Made by a program: the position numbers and the translations under genes
In this document: positions 1 to 8,001 of the stretch, piece after piece
Layout of the letters: each line of letters opens with the position of its first letter
Numbering within the stretch: the stretch's first letter is position 1
The notes under the pieces: model-generated
What the model was told of the DNA's origin: nothing
Database searches by the model: none
The model's input: the letters and a program-made list of their open reading frames with translations, nothing else
Source: Amphibacillus sp052055485
GTDB lineage: Bacteria; Bacillota; Bacilli; Bacillales; Amphibacillaceae
Length of the DNA stretch: 64,000 nt
Direction of reading: 5' to 3'
Assembly: GCF_052055485.1 (NCBI RefSeq)
Contig: NZ_CP197171.1
Span: 1,364,001-1,428,000, forward strand

Positions 1-1
1 T

Positions 2-298
2 GAAGGAATTGAGTGGGTAATTGTTACCTTAGGTTCAGAGGGTGCAGTCATTAAAAATCACAGTCGAGTGTATCGAGCTTCAATTCCAAAGATAGAGGCT
101 GTTAATCCAGTGGGTTCAGGAGATTCAGTTATTGCTGGCTTCGCGACAGGCTTAGCTCGTGGTTTGTCAGGAGTAGAACTAATCAAATTTGGTTTAGCAA
201 TGGGTGTGTTAAATGCTATGGAGGAGAAGACAGGTGCAATAAATCCAGATAAAATTGCCTGGTGTGTAGGGCAAATAAGGGTAGAAGGCAGATCGTAA
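2..298 (+). CDS. PfkB-family sugar-phosphate kinase, C-terminal part (tagatose-6-phosphate kinase / 1-phosphofructokinase type)
   Basis: This is the last 98 codons of a gene that starts before the window. The frame is open from base 2 and carries the PfkB C-terminal signature NPVGSGDSVIAG, in which GSGD forms the anion hole and its Asp is the catalytic base. The NPVGSGDS form is typical of LacC-type tagatose-6-phosphate kinases and 1-phosphofructokinases, which phosphorylate a ketohexose phosphate at the other end to give a bisphosphate. A tagatose-6-phosphate kinase would fit the galactose-yielding GH112 operon downstream, since galactose or GalNAc can enter the tagatose-6-phosphate route. 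The substrate cannot be decided from this fragment. A strong bidirectional terminator follows the stop codon and the next gene is convergent. Confidence 0.8.
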   Translation, partial: EGIEWVIVTLGSEGAVIKNHSRVYRASIPKIEAVNPVGSGDSVIAGFATGLARGLSGVELIKFGLAMGVLNAMEEKTGAINPDKIAWCVGQIRVEGRS

Positions 299-313
299 AT
301 CAGGTCTACAAGA

Positions 314-347
314 AAAAACACAAAACCAATACTTGTTTTGTGTTTTT
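314..347. terminator. Bidirectional rho-independent terminator
   Basis: AAAAACACAAAAC and GTTTTGTGTTTTT form a perfect 13-bp stem around an 8-base loop, with A and T runs on the outer sides. It lies between two convergent genes (kinase end at 298, AraC gene end at 352) and can serve both. Confidence 0.85.
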
Positions 348-351
348 GCAT

Positions 352-1191
352 CTATTGAGTTATTCTTTTATTTAGTGTTCGAAATTGGGAAGGTGTTAAG
401 TCTGCTTCACGTTTAAATGCTTGAGTGAAAAATGATTGAGAAGAAAAACCAGCAATATTAGCTATTTCACCAATGGTTAAATCTGTGGTTTCTAATAATA
501 CTTTTGCTTCTTTCACTCTAACTTCATTTAAATAACGGATTGGCGTCATGCCAACCTCTTTTTTAAAGAGGTGTGCTAAATAATATTTATTAATGTTGCT
601 AACTTTAGCTAATATATCTAATGTGATGGGATCTTGAAAGTTTTGTGTTATATAATATTGGGCGAGAGCAATCGAGTGGTTTATTTTTTCACCGGTACTT
701 TTTTCAAGTGTGACTTCCTTCATTCGAATGAGTTTAGTAATTAAAATTTCAATAATATTTCGACAAACTCGTTCGTAGTCCAATTTTTTATCTTTAACTT
801 CAGTTAATAAATTATTGAGTTGGTGGAGGATATCGTCTTCGTCATCCTTGTAAGTAAATAGACCATAAGGGTTATCTTCTTCGGTTAATGAAAATGAGAT
901 CCCCTCAATGCCTAAGGCGATATATTTTAATGAATCTTGGTGATTGGAACGTTCGGTGTGTTCAACATTAGGGTTAATTACAACTAAATCATTTTTTTGA
1001 ACGGGTATTTCATGTGAGGGCAGAACAAATGAACCTTTCCCACTTACAATATAAAATAATTCAGTGAAATGATGAGTATGTGTACTGCTATGCCAGCCTT
1101 TATCATATGCTGAGCGAGTGATGTATAAGAGTTTAAAAGGTATAGAATCACGTTCCTTGTCAGTCATCTGATAAAATTCATGTGCCATCAT
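352..1191 (-). CDS. AraC-family transcriptional regulator (cupin sensor + AraC DNA-binding domain)
   Basis: 279 residues. The N-terminal half (about residues 20-100) looks like a cupin sugar-sensing domain: HHFTELFYIVSGKG, a glycine-rich turn, and IPVQKNDLVVINPN. The C-terminal 100 residues are an AraC domain with two helix-turn-helix units, including LAKVSNINKYYLAHLFKK and IANIAGFSSQSFFTQAFK. The start is a double ATG behind an AGGGGTGAT ribosome site. It is divergent from the ABC/GH112 operon across a 137-bp region and is therefore the likely ligand-responsive activator of that operon. The ligand is probably the transported disaccharide or a product of it (inference from position). Confidence 0.9.
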   Translation of the reverse strand: MMAHEFYQMTDKERDSIPFKLLYITRSAYDKGWHSSTHTHHFTELFYIVSGKGSFVLPSHEIPVQKNDLVVINPNVEHTERSNHQDSLKYIALGIEGISFSLTEEDNPYGLFTYKDDEDDILHQLNNLLTEVKDKKLDYERVCRNIIEILITKLIRMKEVTLEKSTGEKINHSIALAQYYITQNFQDPITLDILAKVSNINKYYLAHLFKKEVGMTPIRYLNEVRVKEAKVLLETTDLTIGEIANIAGFSSQSFFTQAFKREADLTPSQFRTLNKRITQ

Positions 1192-1269
1192 ATCACCCCT
1201 TTTGCCATTATTTTAACACTTTTTATTAGAAAAGCAAGAAACATAAAAAAATCAACAAGATCTTTATTG

Positions 1270-1283
1270 TGAAAGCGTTTCCA
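1270..1283 (+). promoter_or_regulatory. Catabolite-responsive element (cre, CcpA site)
   Basis: TGAAAGCGTTTCCA matches the Bacillus cre consensus TGWAARCGYTWNCW at every position. It lies 46 bases before the start codon of the binding-protein gene, in the divergent promoter region, so glucose repression of the GH112 operon is expected. Confidence 0.85.
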
Positions 1284-1328
1284 GTTACGTATGATAAAGA
1301 TGTAATAAATATTAAGGAGGTAAACACA

Positions 1329-2693
1329 ATGAAATTAAGAAATTTATTAATTGCTTTATCATTATTTTTGCTTATGACTTTAGTTGCTTGCGGACAAGAC
1401 GATACTGATAATGTGGATGGCGCAGAAGATGCTACAGATCCACAGGACGAACAGACAACTGATGAGAAAGAAACGATTCACGTTGCTGCATTAGAGTCTG
1501 CATATGGAACGGAAGTTTGGGATGAAATTGTCTCGGCCTATGAAGAAGAACACGGCAATGTTGAGGTTGAATTGACTGTTGAAAGAAATATTGAAGAAGT
1601 TATGCGACCAAATATGCAGGCAGGCGATTACCCTGATGCATTTCTTTTAGCTACTGACCGCGAAGAGGGTTTGACAGAAACGATGATTAAGGAAAATGGC
1701 TTAGCCTCTTTAGATGATATGTTAGACATGAATGTTTTTGGCGAAGATATTGCAGTAAAAGATAAATTACTAGATGGTTTTACAGATACTTTAGCAACAA
1801 ATCCTTATGCTGATGGTTCAACTTATTTAGCACCCATGTTTTATAGTCCAACAGGTTTATTTTATAATGCTAGTCTACTAGAAGAACATGGTTGGGATGT
1901 TCCGGAAACTTGGGATGACATGTTCGAATTAGGTGAGAAAGCATTAGAAGAGGACATCTACTTATTTACCTATCCGGTAGCCGGATACTTTGATACTTTA
2001 TTACGTTCAATGCTATATGCTTCAGGCGGACCAGATTTATTTAATGATGTCATGGTTTATACAGAAGGTATTTGGGAAACAGATCAGGCAAGATTGGTAT
2101 TAGACACAATCAGTGAGTTGACTGATTATACCCATCCAGAGACAACAGCAAACGCAAATCCAAATGACTTTGTTCGAAATCAACAGCTTGTTTTAGATAA
2201 TGAAGCGATCTTTATGCCAAATGGTACATAGGTTGTGGGAGAGATGGAAGAAGCCCCGCGTGTTGATGATTTTGAGTGGGCTATGATGTCTGTCCCAGCA
2301 TTTGAAGACGATGGTGATAGCTATGCCTTTACTTTCTTCGAACAAATTTGGGTTCCTAGTGAAGCAGAAAATCCAGAGGGAGGAAAAGAGTTTATTAGTT
2401 TCCTTTACTCAGATAAGGCGGCAGACATTTTCTTAGAGGCTGGCGCGGTACAACCGATTGATGGTATTATCGAAAAGTTAGATGAAGAACAAACGACTTT
2501 CTATAGCATTTATGAAGAAGGTGTATTACCAGCTATGGGGACTTTTGCTTCAACCGATCCAGTTCCTGGTGTGAGTATGAATGATGAACTCTATATGAGA
2601 GTTGACAGTATAATGGCTGGTCGAATGACTGTAGATGAATGGATTCAGTCTTTAGAAATGGCTAACGATAGTTTACGCCCAGCGATGAATTAG
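1329..2693 (+). pseudogene. ABC sugar-binding lipoprotein (CUT1) interrupted by an in-frame TAG
   Basis: The reading frame starts at ATG 1329 behind AAGGAGG (1314-1320) and encodes a lipoprotein signal with lipobox LVACG, then an acidic linker and a type-1 extracellular sugar-binding fold of about 430 residues. At 2229-2231 the frame contains TAG between FMPNGT and VVGEM, and continues in the same frame to the true end at 2693. Sugar-binding proteins of this class normally have Trp here (NGTW then V/I-x-GEM), so the stop looks like a single TGG-to-TAG change. As written, the product would be a 300-residue truncated protein lacking the C-terminal lobe. It could be a true loss of function, a sequencing error or a suppressed amber codon. 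The rest of the frame is undamaged, so the change is recent or artefactual. Confidence 0.85.
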
Positions 2694-2703
2694 ATGAATA
2701 AAT

Positions 2704-2731
2704 AAATTGGGTGACAGCTGTCGCCCAATTT
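2704..2731 (+). terminator. Intra-operon hairpin between binding protein and permease
   Basis: AAATTGGGTGACAG pairs with CTGTCGCCCAATTT (14 bp, one G-T), followed by a weak T run. It sits in the gap between the binding-protein stop and the first permease start. Such hairpins usually stabilise the upstream mRNA or partly terminate transcription, so more binding protein than permease is made. Confidence 0.7.
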
Positions 2732-2751
2732 TCCTTAAAGAGGTGAATCAT

Positions 2752-3642
2752 ATGAACAAAAAAACGTCAAGAAATATATTTATCGCAACATGTATTTCAC
2801 CGGCACTTCTGCTCTTTACTATATTTATGGTTGTTCCGACGTTTGAAGTCTTTCGAATGTCAATGTATAACTGGGGAGGTCTATCTGGTAATCAGATTTT
2901 TATTGGTTTCGATAATTTTAAAGTCTTGTGGAATGATATGAACTTTATTCAATCCTTTCAAAATTCGGTATTATTGATTGTTCTTGTTGCGATTATCACT
3001 ATTGTTTTGGCGGTATTTTTTGCAGCTGTTTTAACAAAAGAAGAAATAAAAGGATCAAACTTTTTTCGCATTATTTTTTATATTCCAAACATACTCTCGA
3101 TCGTGATCATCGCCGGAATATTTTCAGCTATATACAATCCAAGAGATGGTCTGCTGAATAGTATGTTTGATTTGATTCGCTTAGAAAATCTTCAACAGCT
3201 ATGGCTGGGTAATCAAGATATTGTTATTTACAGTGTGGCAGGTGCTCTGGTTTGGCAGGCAGTCGGCTATTACATGGTTATGTACATGTCCAGCATGGCA
3301 AGTATCCCGAAAAGTTACTATGAAGCAGCTTCCTTAGAAGGAGCAGGTAAGTTTAAACAATTCTCAAGTATTACTCTGCCTTTAATATGGAATAATCTCC
3401 GAACAACTTTAACCTTCTATATTATTAGCACAATTAACTTGAGTTTCTTACTTGTTACAGCAATGACTGGCGGCGGTCCCGATGGATCGACTGAAGTATT
3501 TCTATCCTATATGTACAAACAAGCCTACGGAAACTCAACCTATGGTTATGGTATGGCTATAGGAGTAGTGGTTTTCACTTTCTCATTCTTGCTAGCGGCA
3601 ATTGTCAGTCGAATTACTAAACGAGAAGTGCTTGAGTTTTAG
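2752..3642 (+). CDS. ABC sugar transporter permease (MalF/UgpA-like)
   Basis: 296 residues, six predicted membrane segments, with the EAA loop YYEAASLEGAGKFKQFSSITLP that contacts the ATPase. I chose ATG 2752 because AGAGGTG precedes it; upstream in-frame TTG starts would run into the hairpin at 2704-2731. It belongs to the CUT1 family that imports di- and oligosaccharides and partners the permease encoded next. No ATPase gene is present in the operon, as is common in Bacillota, where one MsmX-type ATPase serves several transporters. Confidence 0.92.
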   Translation: MNKKTSRNIFIATCISPALLLFTIFMVVPTFEVFRMSMYNWGGLSGNQIFIGFDNFKVLWNDMNFIQSFQNSVLLIVLVAIITIVLAVFFAAVLTKEEIKGSNFFRIIFYIPNILSIVIIAGIFSAIYNPRDGLLNSMFDLIRLENLQQLWLGNQDIVIYSVAGALVWQAVGYYMVMYMSSMASIPKSYYEAASLEGAGKFKQFSSITLPLIWNNLRTTLTFYIISTINLSFLLVTAMTGGGPDGSTEVFLSYMYKQAYGNSTYGYGMAIGVVVFTFSFLLAAIVSRITKREVLEF

Positions 3643-3657
3643 AAGGGGGGCTAATTT

Positions 3658-4542
3658 ATGATGAAAAAGTCAAAAGGAATAAGTACGGAAACCTTATATA
3701 AAATTTTTATCTATGTTGCTTTAATTACGCTTGCGGTTACAATCATTGTTCCTGTTGTGTGGGTATTTCTAGCATCGATAAAAGAAAACCAAGAATTTTA
3801 TGGCAATCCATGGACGTTGCCAAGCGGTATCAATTTGCAGAATTTTATCGAAGCATTTAATGAGGCACGCATGGGAGATTATTTATTGAACTCCGTTATA
3901 GTGACATCACTTGCACTACTTTTCCTGCTTGTGTTAGCTTTACCTGCTGCTTACGTCCTTTCACGTTTTGAATTTAAAGGCAGTAAATGGCTAAATAGCT
4001 TTGTTAAAGCGGGACTATTTATTAATGTGAGTTATATTACAGTACCGATCTTTTTAATGCTTCTTGGTTGGGATCAGTCTTTACGCACAGTCTTTGCGGA
4101 CGGATTCTTTTTGAATAATCTTGTCATTCTAGCATTAATCTACGCAGTAACGGCACTGCCGTTTACGATCTTTTTACTGTCTAGTTATTTTGAAACATTA
4201 CCTTCAGATTTTGAAGAAGCGGCAAATATTGATGGTGCAGGTTATTATCGAACGATGTTTTCAATCATGCTCCCTATGGCGAAACCAAGTATTATTATCG
4301 TTGTACTTTTTAACTTTTTGTTGTTCTGGAATGAATATATTTTAGCTTTAACACTTATTCCGGGTGACCAAAAAACTTTACCTGTCGGCTTACTAAACCT
4401 ATTAGCCGCAGAGCGCGCGGCTGTTAATTATGGTCCGATGTATGCTGGTATGGTTATCGTCATGTTACCGACTTTGATTCTCTATATTATAGTTCAGAAG
4501 CGATTAACTCAAGGTATGACTGTTGGTGGTGTCAAAGGCTAG
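3658..4542 (+). CDS. ABC sugar transporter permease (MalG/UgpE-like)
   Basis: 294 residues with six membrane segments and the EAA motif FEEAANIDGAGYYRTMFSIML. It begins 15 bp after the first permease behind an AGAAGGGGGG ribosome site. Two ATGs are adjacent (3658 and 3661). The C-terminal TQGMTVGGVKG tail is typical of MalG-type subunits. With the gene at 2752 it forms the membrane channel of the importer whose binding protein is interrupted upstream. Confidence 0.92.
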   Translation: MMKKSKGISTETLYKIFIYVALITLAVTIIVPVVWVFLASIKENQEFYGNPWTLPSGINLQNFIEAFNEARMGDYLLNSVIVTSLALLFLLVLALPAAYVLSRFEFKGSKWLNSFVKAGLFINVSYITVPIFLMLLGWDQSLRTVFADGFFLNNLVILALIYAVTALPFTIFLLSSYFETLPSDFEEAANIDGAGYYRTMFSIMLPMAKPSIIIVVLFNFLLFWNEYILALTLIPGDQKTLPVGLLNLLAAERAAVNYGPMYAGMVIVMLPTLILYIIVQKRLTQGMTVGGVKG

Positions 4543-4584
4543 CTAGTAAACAGAGAATTAAATGTAAGTAAGGAGGATGATTTT

Positions 4585-4761
4585 ATGAAAGAGTCTAGTG
4601 GGTTATTATTTTCGATTATAAAAATTATTGTCTTTGTTCTATCTGTCGGTTTAGTTATTTATGGTCAACGTACGGTTGGACACTTTAACCTACTCTTACA
4701 GTTAATTGGTCTTTCAGGCTTATTATTTCTACTTTGGAATTACAATCGTAAATTTATCTAG
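4585..4761 (+). CDS. 58-residue two-helix membrane protein in the sugar ABC operon (DUF6903-like)
   Basis: A short gene with a very good ribosome site (AAGGAGG, 7 bases before ATG 4585), in line with the operon, 42 bp after the permease and 47 bp before the ROK kinase. It encodes two hydrophobic helices (about residues 7-25 and 33-52) joined by a short polar loop, YGQRTVGHFN, and ends in the basic tail NYNRKFI. From memory it resembles small proteins named DUF6903 that sit beside sugar permeases in Bacillota. The function is unknown; an accessory subunit or stability factor for the transporter is a guess. It is too short for usual ORF cut-offs, but spacing, ribosome site and composition support a real gene. 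Confidence 0.8.
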   Translation: MKESSGLLFSIIKIIVFVLSVGLVIYGQRTVGHFNLLLQLIGLSGLLFLLWNYNRKFI

Positions 4762-4808
4762 CGTGAAGAAAAGGTGGTTATAAAAGAGTTGTGATAGGAG
4801 AGAAGAAG

Positions 4809-5720
4809 ATGCAGTATGCTATTGGTGTTGACATTGGCGGAACAAAAATTGCTTGTGGATTAATTAACGAGCATGGTGATATTATTCAACAAAATACAGT
4901 ATCAAGTGATCCTACAGATCGTGAGGCTATGTTTCAACAAGTTATAAGTGGTATAGAAGAATTGTTAGGAAACTGTAGTATTCCCAAAAGTGAAATCACC
5001 GGTATGGGAGTTGGTATTCCTGGAAAGGTAGATCGGGAGCAAGGAATAGCGATATTTCAAAATAATCTGCCATGGTCTCGCTTTCCAGTTGTTGAACGAT
5101 TAAAGAGGTCATTTGATATCGATCATATTGTGGTTGATAATGACGTTTATATGGCAGCTTATGCCGAATGGAAAGCTAAACAGTTGCAGGATGAATTATT
5201 CGTTTATCTCACCATAAGCACAGGAGTTTCAAGTGCGATTATTCAAGCAGGAGAATTTATTAGAGGTGCTGGCTTTGCTGGTGAAATTGGCTTAGTCCCT
5301 ATTCATACACCCCATGCAGTTTCACCGGTCACGCGATTAGAAAAAACGGCAGCAGGACCTGCATTAGCCAAGCAGGCAAATACGCTGATGGGGACAAATG
5401 AAATGAATGGTGAGAAACTTTTTAAATTATATTATGAAAATAACAACCAAGCTAAAGAGGTAGTTGATCAATTTATTGATGCCTTAGCTCAAGGTGTTTA
5501 TATAATCAATAGTTTACTAGACCCTCATGCCATTGTATTTGGTGGAAGTGTGGCAAGCTATAATCCAGTCATTTTAGATTTGTTAAAGCAACGTTTAGAT
5601 AATTATATGATCGATGAGCAAAAACATCTTCTAGAACAGTTATCTATTAGCAAGCTTGGAACAAATCAAGGAATTATTGGAGCAGGTTATCGTCTGTTTG
5701 ATGAATTAAAAGGGAAGTAG
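4809..5720 (+). CDS. ROK-family sugar kinase
   Basis: 303 residues. The N-terminal ATP phosphate-binding motif is DIGGTKIACGLI, followed by GVGIPGKVD and the catalytic DND region (VVDNDVYMAAYAEW); near the end is VFGGSVASYNP. The usual ROK zinc motif CxCGxxGC after the GEIG sequence is absent, and the region reads GEIGLVPIHTPHAVSP instead. I chose ATG 4809, eight bases after AGGAG, over an upstream GTG at 4791. Next to a GH112 phosphorylase the likely job is ATP-dependent phosphorylation of the released monosaccharide (an N-acetylhexosamine or other hexose), but the substrate is not proven. Its stop is 27 bp before the GH112 gene. Confidence 0.88.
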   Translation: MQYAIGVDIGGTKIACGLINEHGDIIQQNTVSSDPTDREAMFQQVISGIEELLGNCSIPKSEITGMGVGIPGKVDREQGIAIFQNNLPWSRFPVVERLKRSFDIDHIVVDNDVYMAAYAEWKAKQLQDELFVYLTISTGVSSAIIQAGEFIRGAGFAGEIGLVPIHTPHAVSPVTRLEKTAAGPALAKQANTLMGTNEMNGEKLFKLYYENNNQAKEVVDQFIDALAQGVYIINSLLDPHAIVFGGSVASYNPVILDLLKQRLDNYMIDEQKHLLEQLSISKLGTNQGIIGAGYRLFDELKGK

Positions 5721-5747
5721 GCTTTATATAGCAGTGGGAGGATTGAA

Positions 5748-7904
5748 ATGAAAAAAGGTCGTGTAACATTACCAGCTGAAGAAGGTATGGATAAAGAAAT
5801 AATTGACGTTGTAGACAGATGGGGAGCAGATGCAGTTCGTGACTCTGATGGGACGAAGGTATCTGATGCACTAAAAATAAGAGCAGATAAAGTTTATTCA
5901 AAATACTTTTTTACACGTGGAGATCAGGAATTTGCTAAAGCAAATTCAGATGAACTTCAACATATGTACATCATGTCTAAGCCTGTAACGGCAACAACAG
6001 ACACAGTGGAAATTCCGATTATGGATGGTTATTTTGATCAACAATTGATTCCTGATACCGACCATGATCCGAAGAAATGGTGGGAAGTTATCAATCGGAC
6101 AACAGGGGAAGTTGTACCAACTGAGCAATGGCGTTATTCAGAATCATCTCAGATAGTTCAAGTTAACCAAGCGAAGCAATGGCATCGATATACAGTTAAT
6201 GTTCTAACCTATCAACTTTGGGATCCTGTCCATATGTATAATCATATTACAAATAACTGGGATACAGAACATCAAATGCCTTATGATCCACGTTATCCTA
6301 AAACACGATCTTATATTATTGAGCGATTGAAGAAATGGTTAGACGAACATCCAGATACCGATGTTGTTAGAATTACAACCTTCTTTTATAATTTTACTTT
6401 AATTTTTAATGATGCTAGAAAAGAGAAGTATGTTGATTGGTTTGGTTATGGAGCAACAGTAAGTCCACTGGCTATCGAGCAATTTGAACAAGAAAAAGGT
6501 TATCAGTTAAGATCGGAAGATTTTGTCGACCAAGGTTATTATAATTCACCATTTCGAATGCCAAGTCAGGCTTTCCTTGATTGGATGGATTTTCAAACTA
6601 AATTTGTCAGTGAGTTAGCAAAGGAATGTGTTGATATTATTCATAATTATGGTAAGGAAGCAATGATGTTTCTTGGTGACCATTGGGCAGGAACCGAGCC
6701 GTATGGGAAGTACTTTAAAAATATTGGCTTAGATGCGATAGTTGGTTCAGTCGGTGATGGAGTGACCTTGCGAATGATTTCTGATGTCCCTCATGTGAAA
6801 TATACAGAAGGACGTTTCTTACCTTACTTTTTTCCAGATACGTTTAATGATCAAAATGATCCGATTGAAGAGGCGAATCAAAATTGGTTACAAGCCAGAC
6901 GTGCGATCTTAAGGAAACCAATTCAAAGAATGGGCTACGGCGGTTATATCAGCTTAGCGTTAAAATTCCCAACCTTTATCGATCGAGTTGAGGAAATTAC
7001 CAATGAATTTCGTGAGTTACACCACCATATTAAAGGGACATCAGCCTATGTTGCTCCTTTTAAAGTTGCCATTTTAAATAGTTGGGGTAAGCAAAGAACA
7101 TGGATGAGTCATCATGTTCATCATGCCATTTGGTATAAACAATGTTATTCTTACTATGGAATTTTAGAGGCACTCAGTGGTTTACCATTTGAAGTCGAAT
7201 TTATTAGTTTTGAAGATATTAAAAATGACGGTATATCTGATGACATCGGTGTTATCATTAATGCAGGTGATGCGGGCACATCTTGGAGTGGTGATTATTA
7301 TTGGAAAGATGAAGTCGTGACGTCTGCGATCCGTTCATTTGTTTACCGTGGCGGTGGTTTCATTGGTGTCGGTGAACCAACAGCCTATGAATATCAAGGT
7401 TCATTTTTCCAGCTTTCAGATCTACTCGGTGTCCAAAAAGAAGTGGGCTATAGTTTGAGTATGGATAAGTATAATGATACCTTAGTTGATCAGCACTTCA
7501 TCCTTGAGGATCAAACAGGTCCCATTGATTATGGTGAAAGTGTTCGTTATGTTTATCAAGTCGATGATCATAGTGATATCTTAAGTTTGGAAGATGATGA
7601 TGTAAAAATAGCTACTAATCAATTTGGCAAAGGACGTTCTGTCTATCTTGCAGGTTTACCTTATTCACCAGAAAATACACGTTTACTACAACGTGCTTTA
7701 TATTGGGCTGCTTCTCAAGAGAATCGTTTGACGGATTGGTATACAACGAATATTTATACAGAATGTGCTGCGTATGTTGAAGCGGGTTATTATGTTGTGA
7801 TTAACAATTCGTATGAAAGACAAACAACAACCGTGTATAAACCAGATGGAACGACAATTGAATTAACACTTGAATCAATGGGGTACAAGTGGTTTGAAAT
7901 ATAA
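5748..7904 (+). CDS. GH112 phosphorylase (galacto-N-biose/lacto-N-biose or galactosyl-rhamnose type)
   Basis: 718 residues, the normal GH112 length, collinear with the bifidobacterial lacto-N-biose phosphorylase as I remember it: early RWGADAVRDSDGT, middle VVRITTFFYNFTLIF, the catalytic-acid segment KEAMMFLGDHWAGTEPYG (Asp about 311) and VKYTEGRFLPYFFPDTF. The enzyme is cytoplasmic (no signal peptide). It phosphorolyses beta-1,3-galactosyl-HexNAc (or beta-1,4-galactosyl-rhamnose in one subgroup) to galactose 1-phosphate plus the second sugar. The operon supplies the importer and a kinase for the freed sugar. The GNB and rhamnose subgroups cannot be separated here with confidence. No galactose-1-phosphate uridylyltransferase gene is nearby. 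Confidence 0.92.
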   Translation: MKKGRVTLPAEEGMDKEIIDVVDRWGADAVRDSDGTKVSDALKIRADKVYSKYFFTRGDQEFAKANSDELQHMYIMSKPVTATTDTVEIPIMDGYFDQQLIPDTDHDPKKWWEVINRTTGEVVPTEQWRYSESSQIVQVNQAKQWHRYTVNVLTYQLWDPVHMYNHITNNWDTEHQMPYDPRYPKTRSYIIERLKKWLDEHPDTDVVRITTFFYNFTLIFNDARKEKYVDWFGYGATVSPLAIEQFEQEKGYQLRSEDFVDQGYYNSPFRMPSQAFLDWMDFQTKFVSELAKECVDIIHNYGKEAMMFLGDHWAGTEPYGKYFKNIGLDAIVGSVGDGVTLRMISDVPHVKYTEGRFLPYFFPDTFNDQNDPIEEANQNWLQARRAILRKPIQRMGYGGYISLALKFPTFIDRVEEITNEFRELHHHIKGTSAYVAPFKVAILNSWGKQRTWMSHHVHHAIWYKQCYSYYGILEALSGLPFEVEFISFEDIKNDGISDDIGVIINAGDAGTSWSGDYYWKDEVVTSAIRSFVYRGGGFIGVGEPTAYEYQGSFFQLSDLLGVQKEVGYSLSMDKYNDTLVDQHFILEDQTGPIDYGESVRYVYQVDDHSDILSLEDDDVKIATNQFGKGRSVYLAGLPYSPENTRLLQRALYWAASQENRLTDWYTTNIYTECAAYVEAGYYVVINNSYERQTTTVYKPDGTTIELTLESMGYKWFEI

Positions 7905-8001
7905 AAAGCAGATCAAAAACCAAAAGATAGCCACGGATATTTTATGAGTGATAAAGTATTCGTGGTTAATACATTAAGATGAACTAGCGAGGAGTGGAAT
8001 A

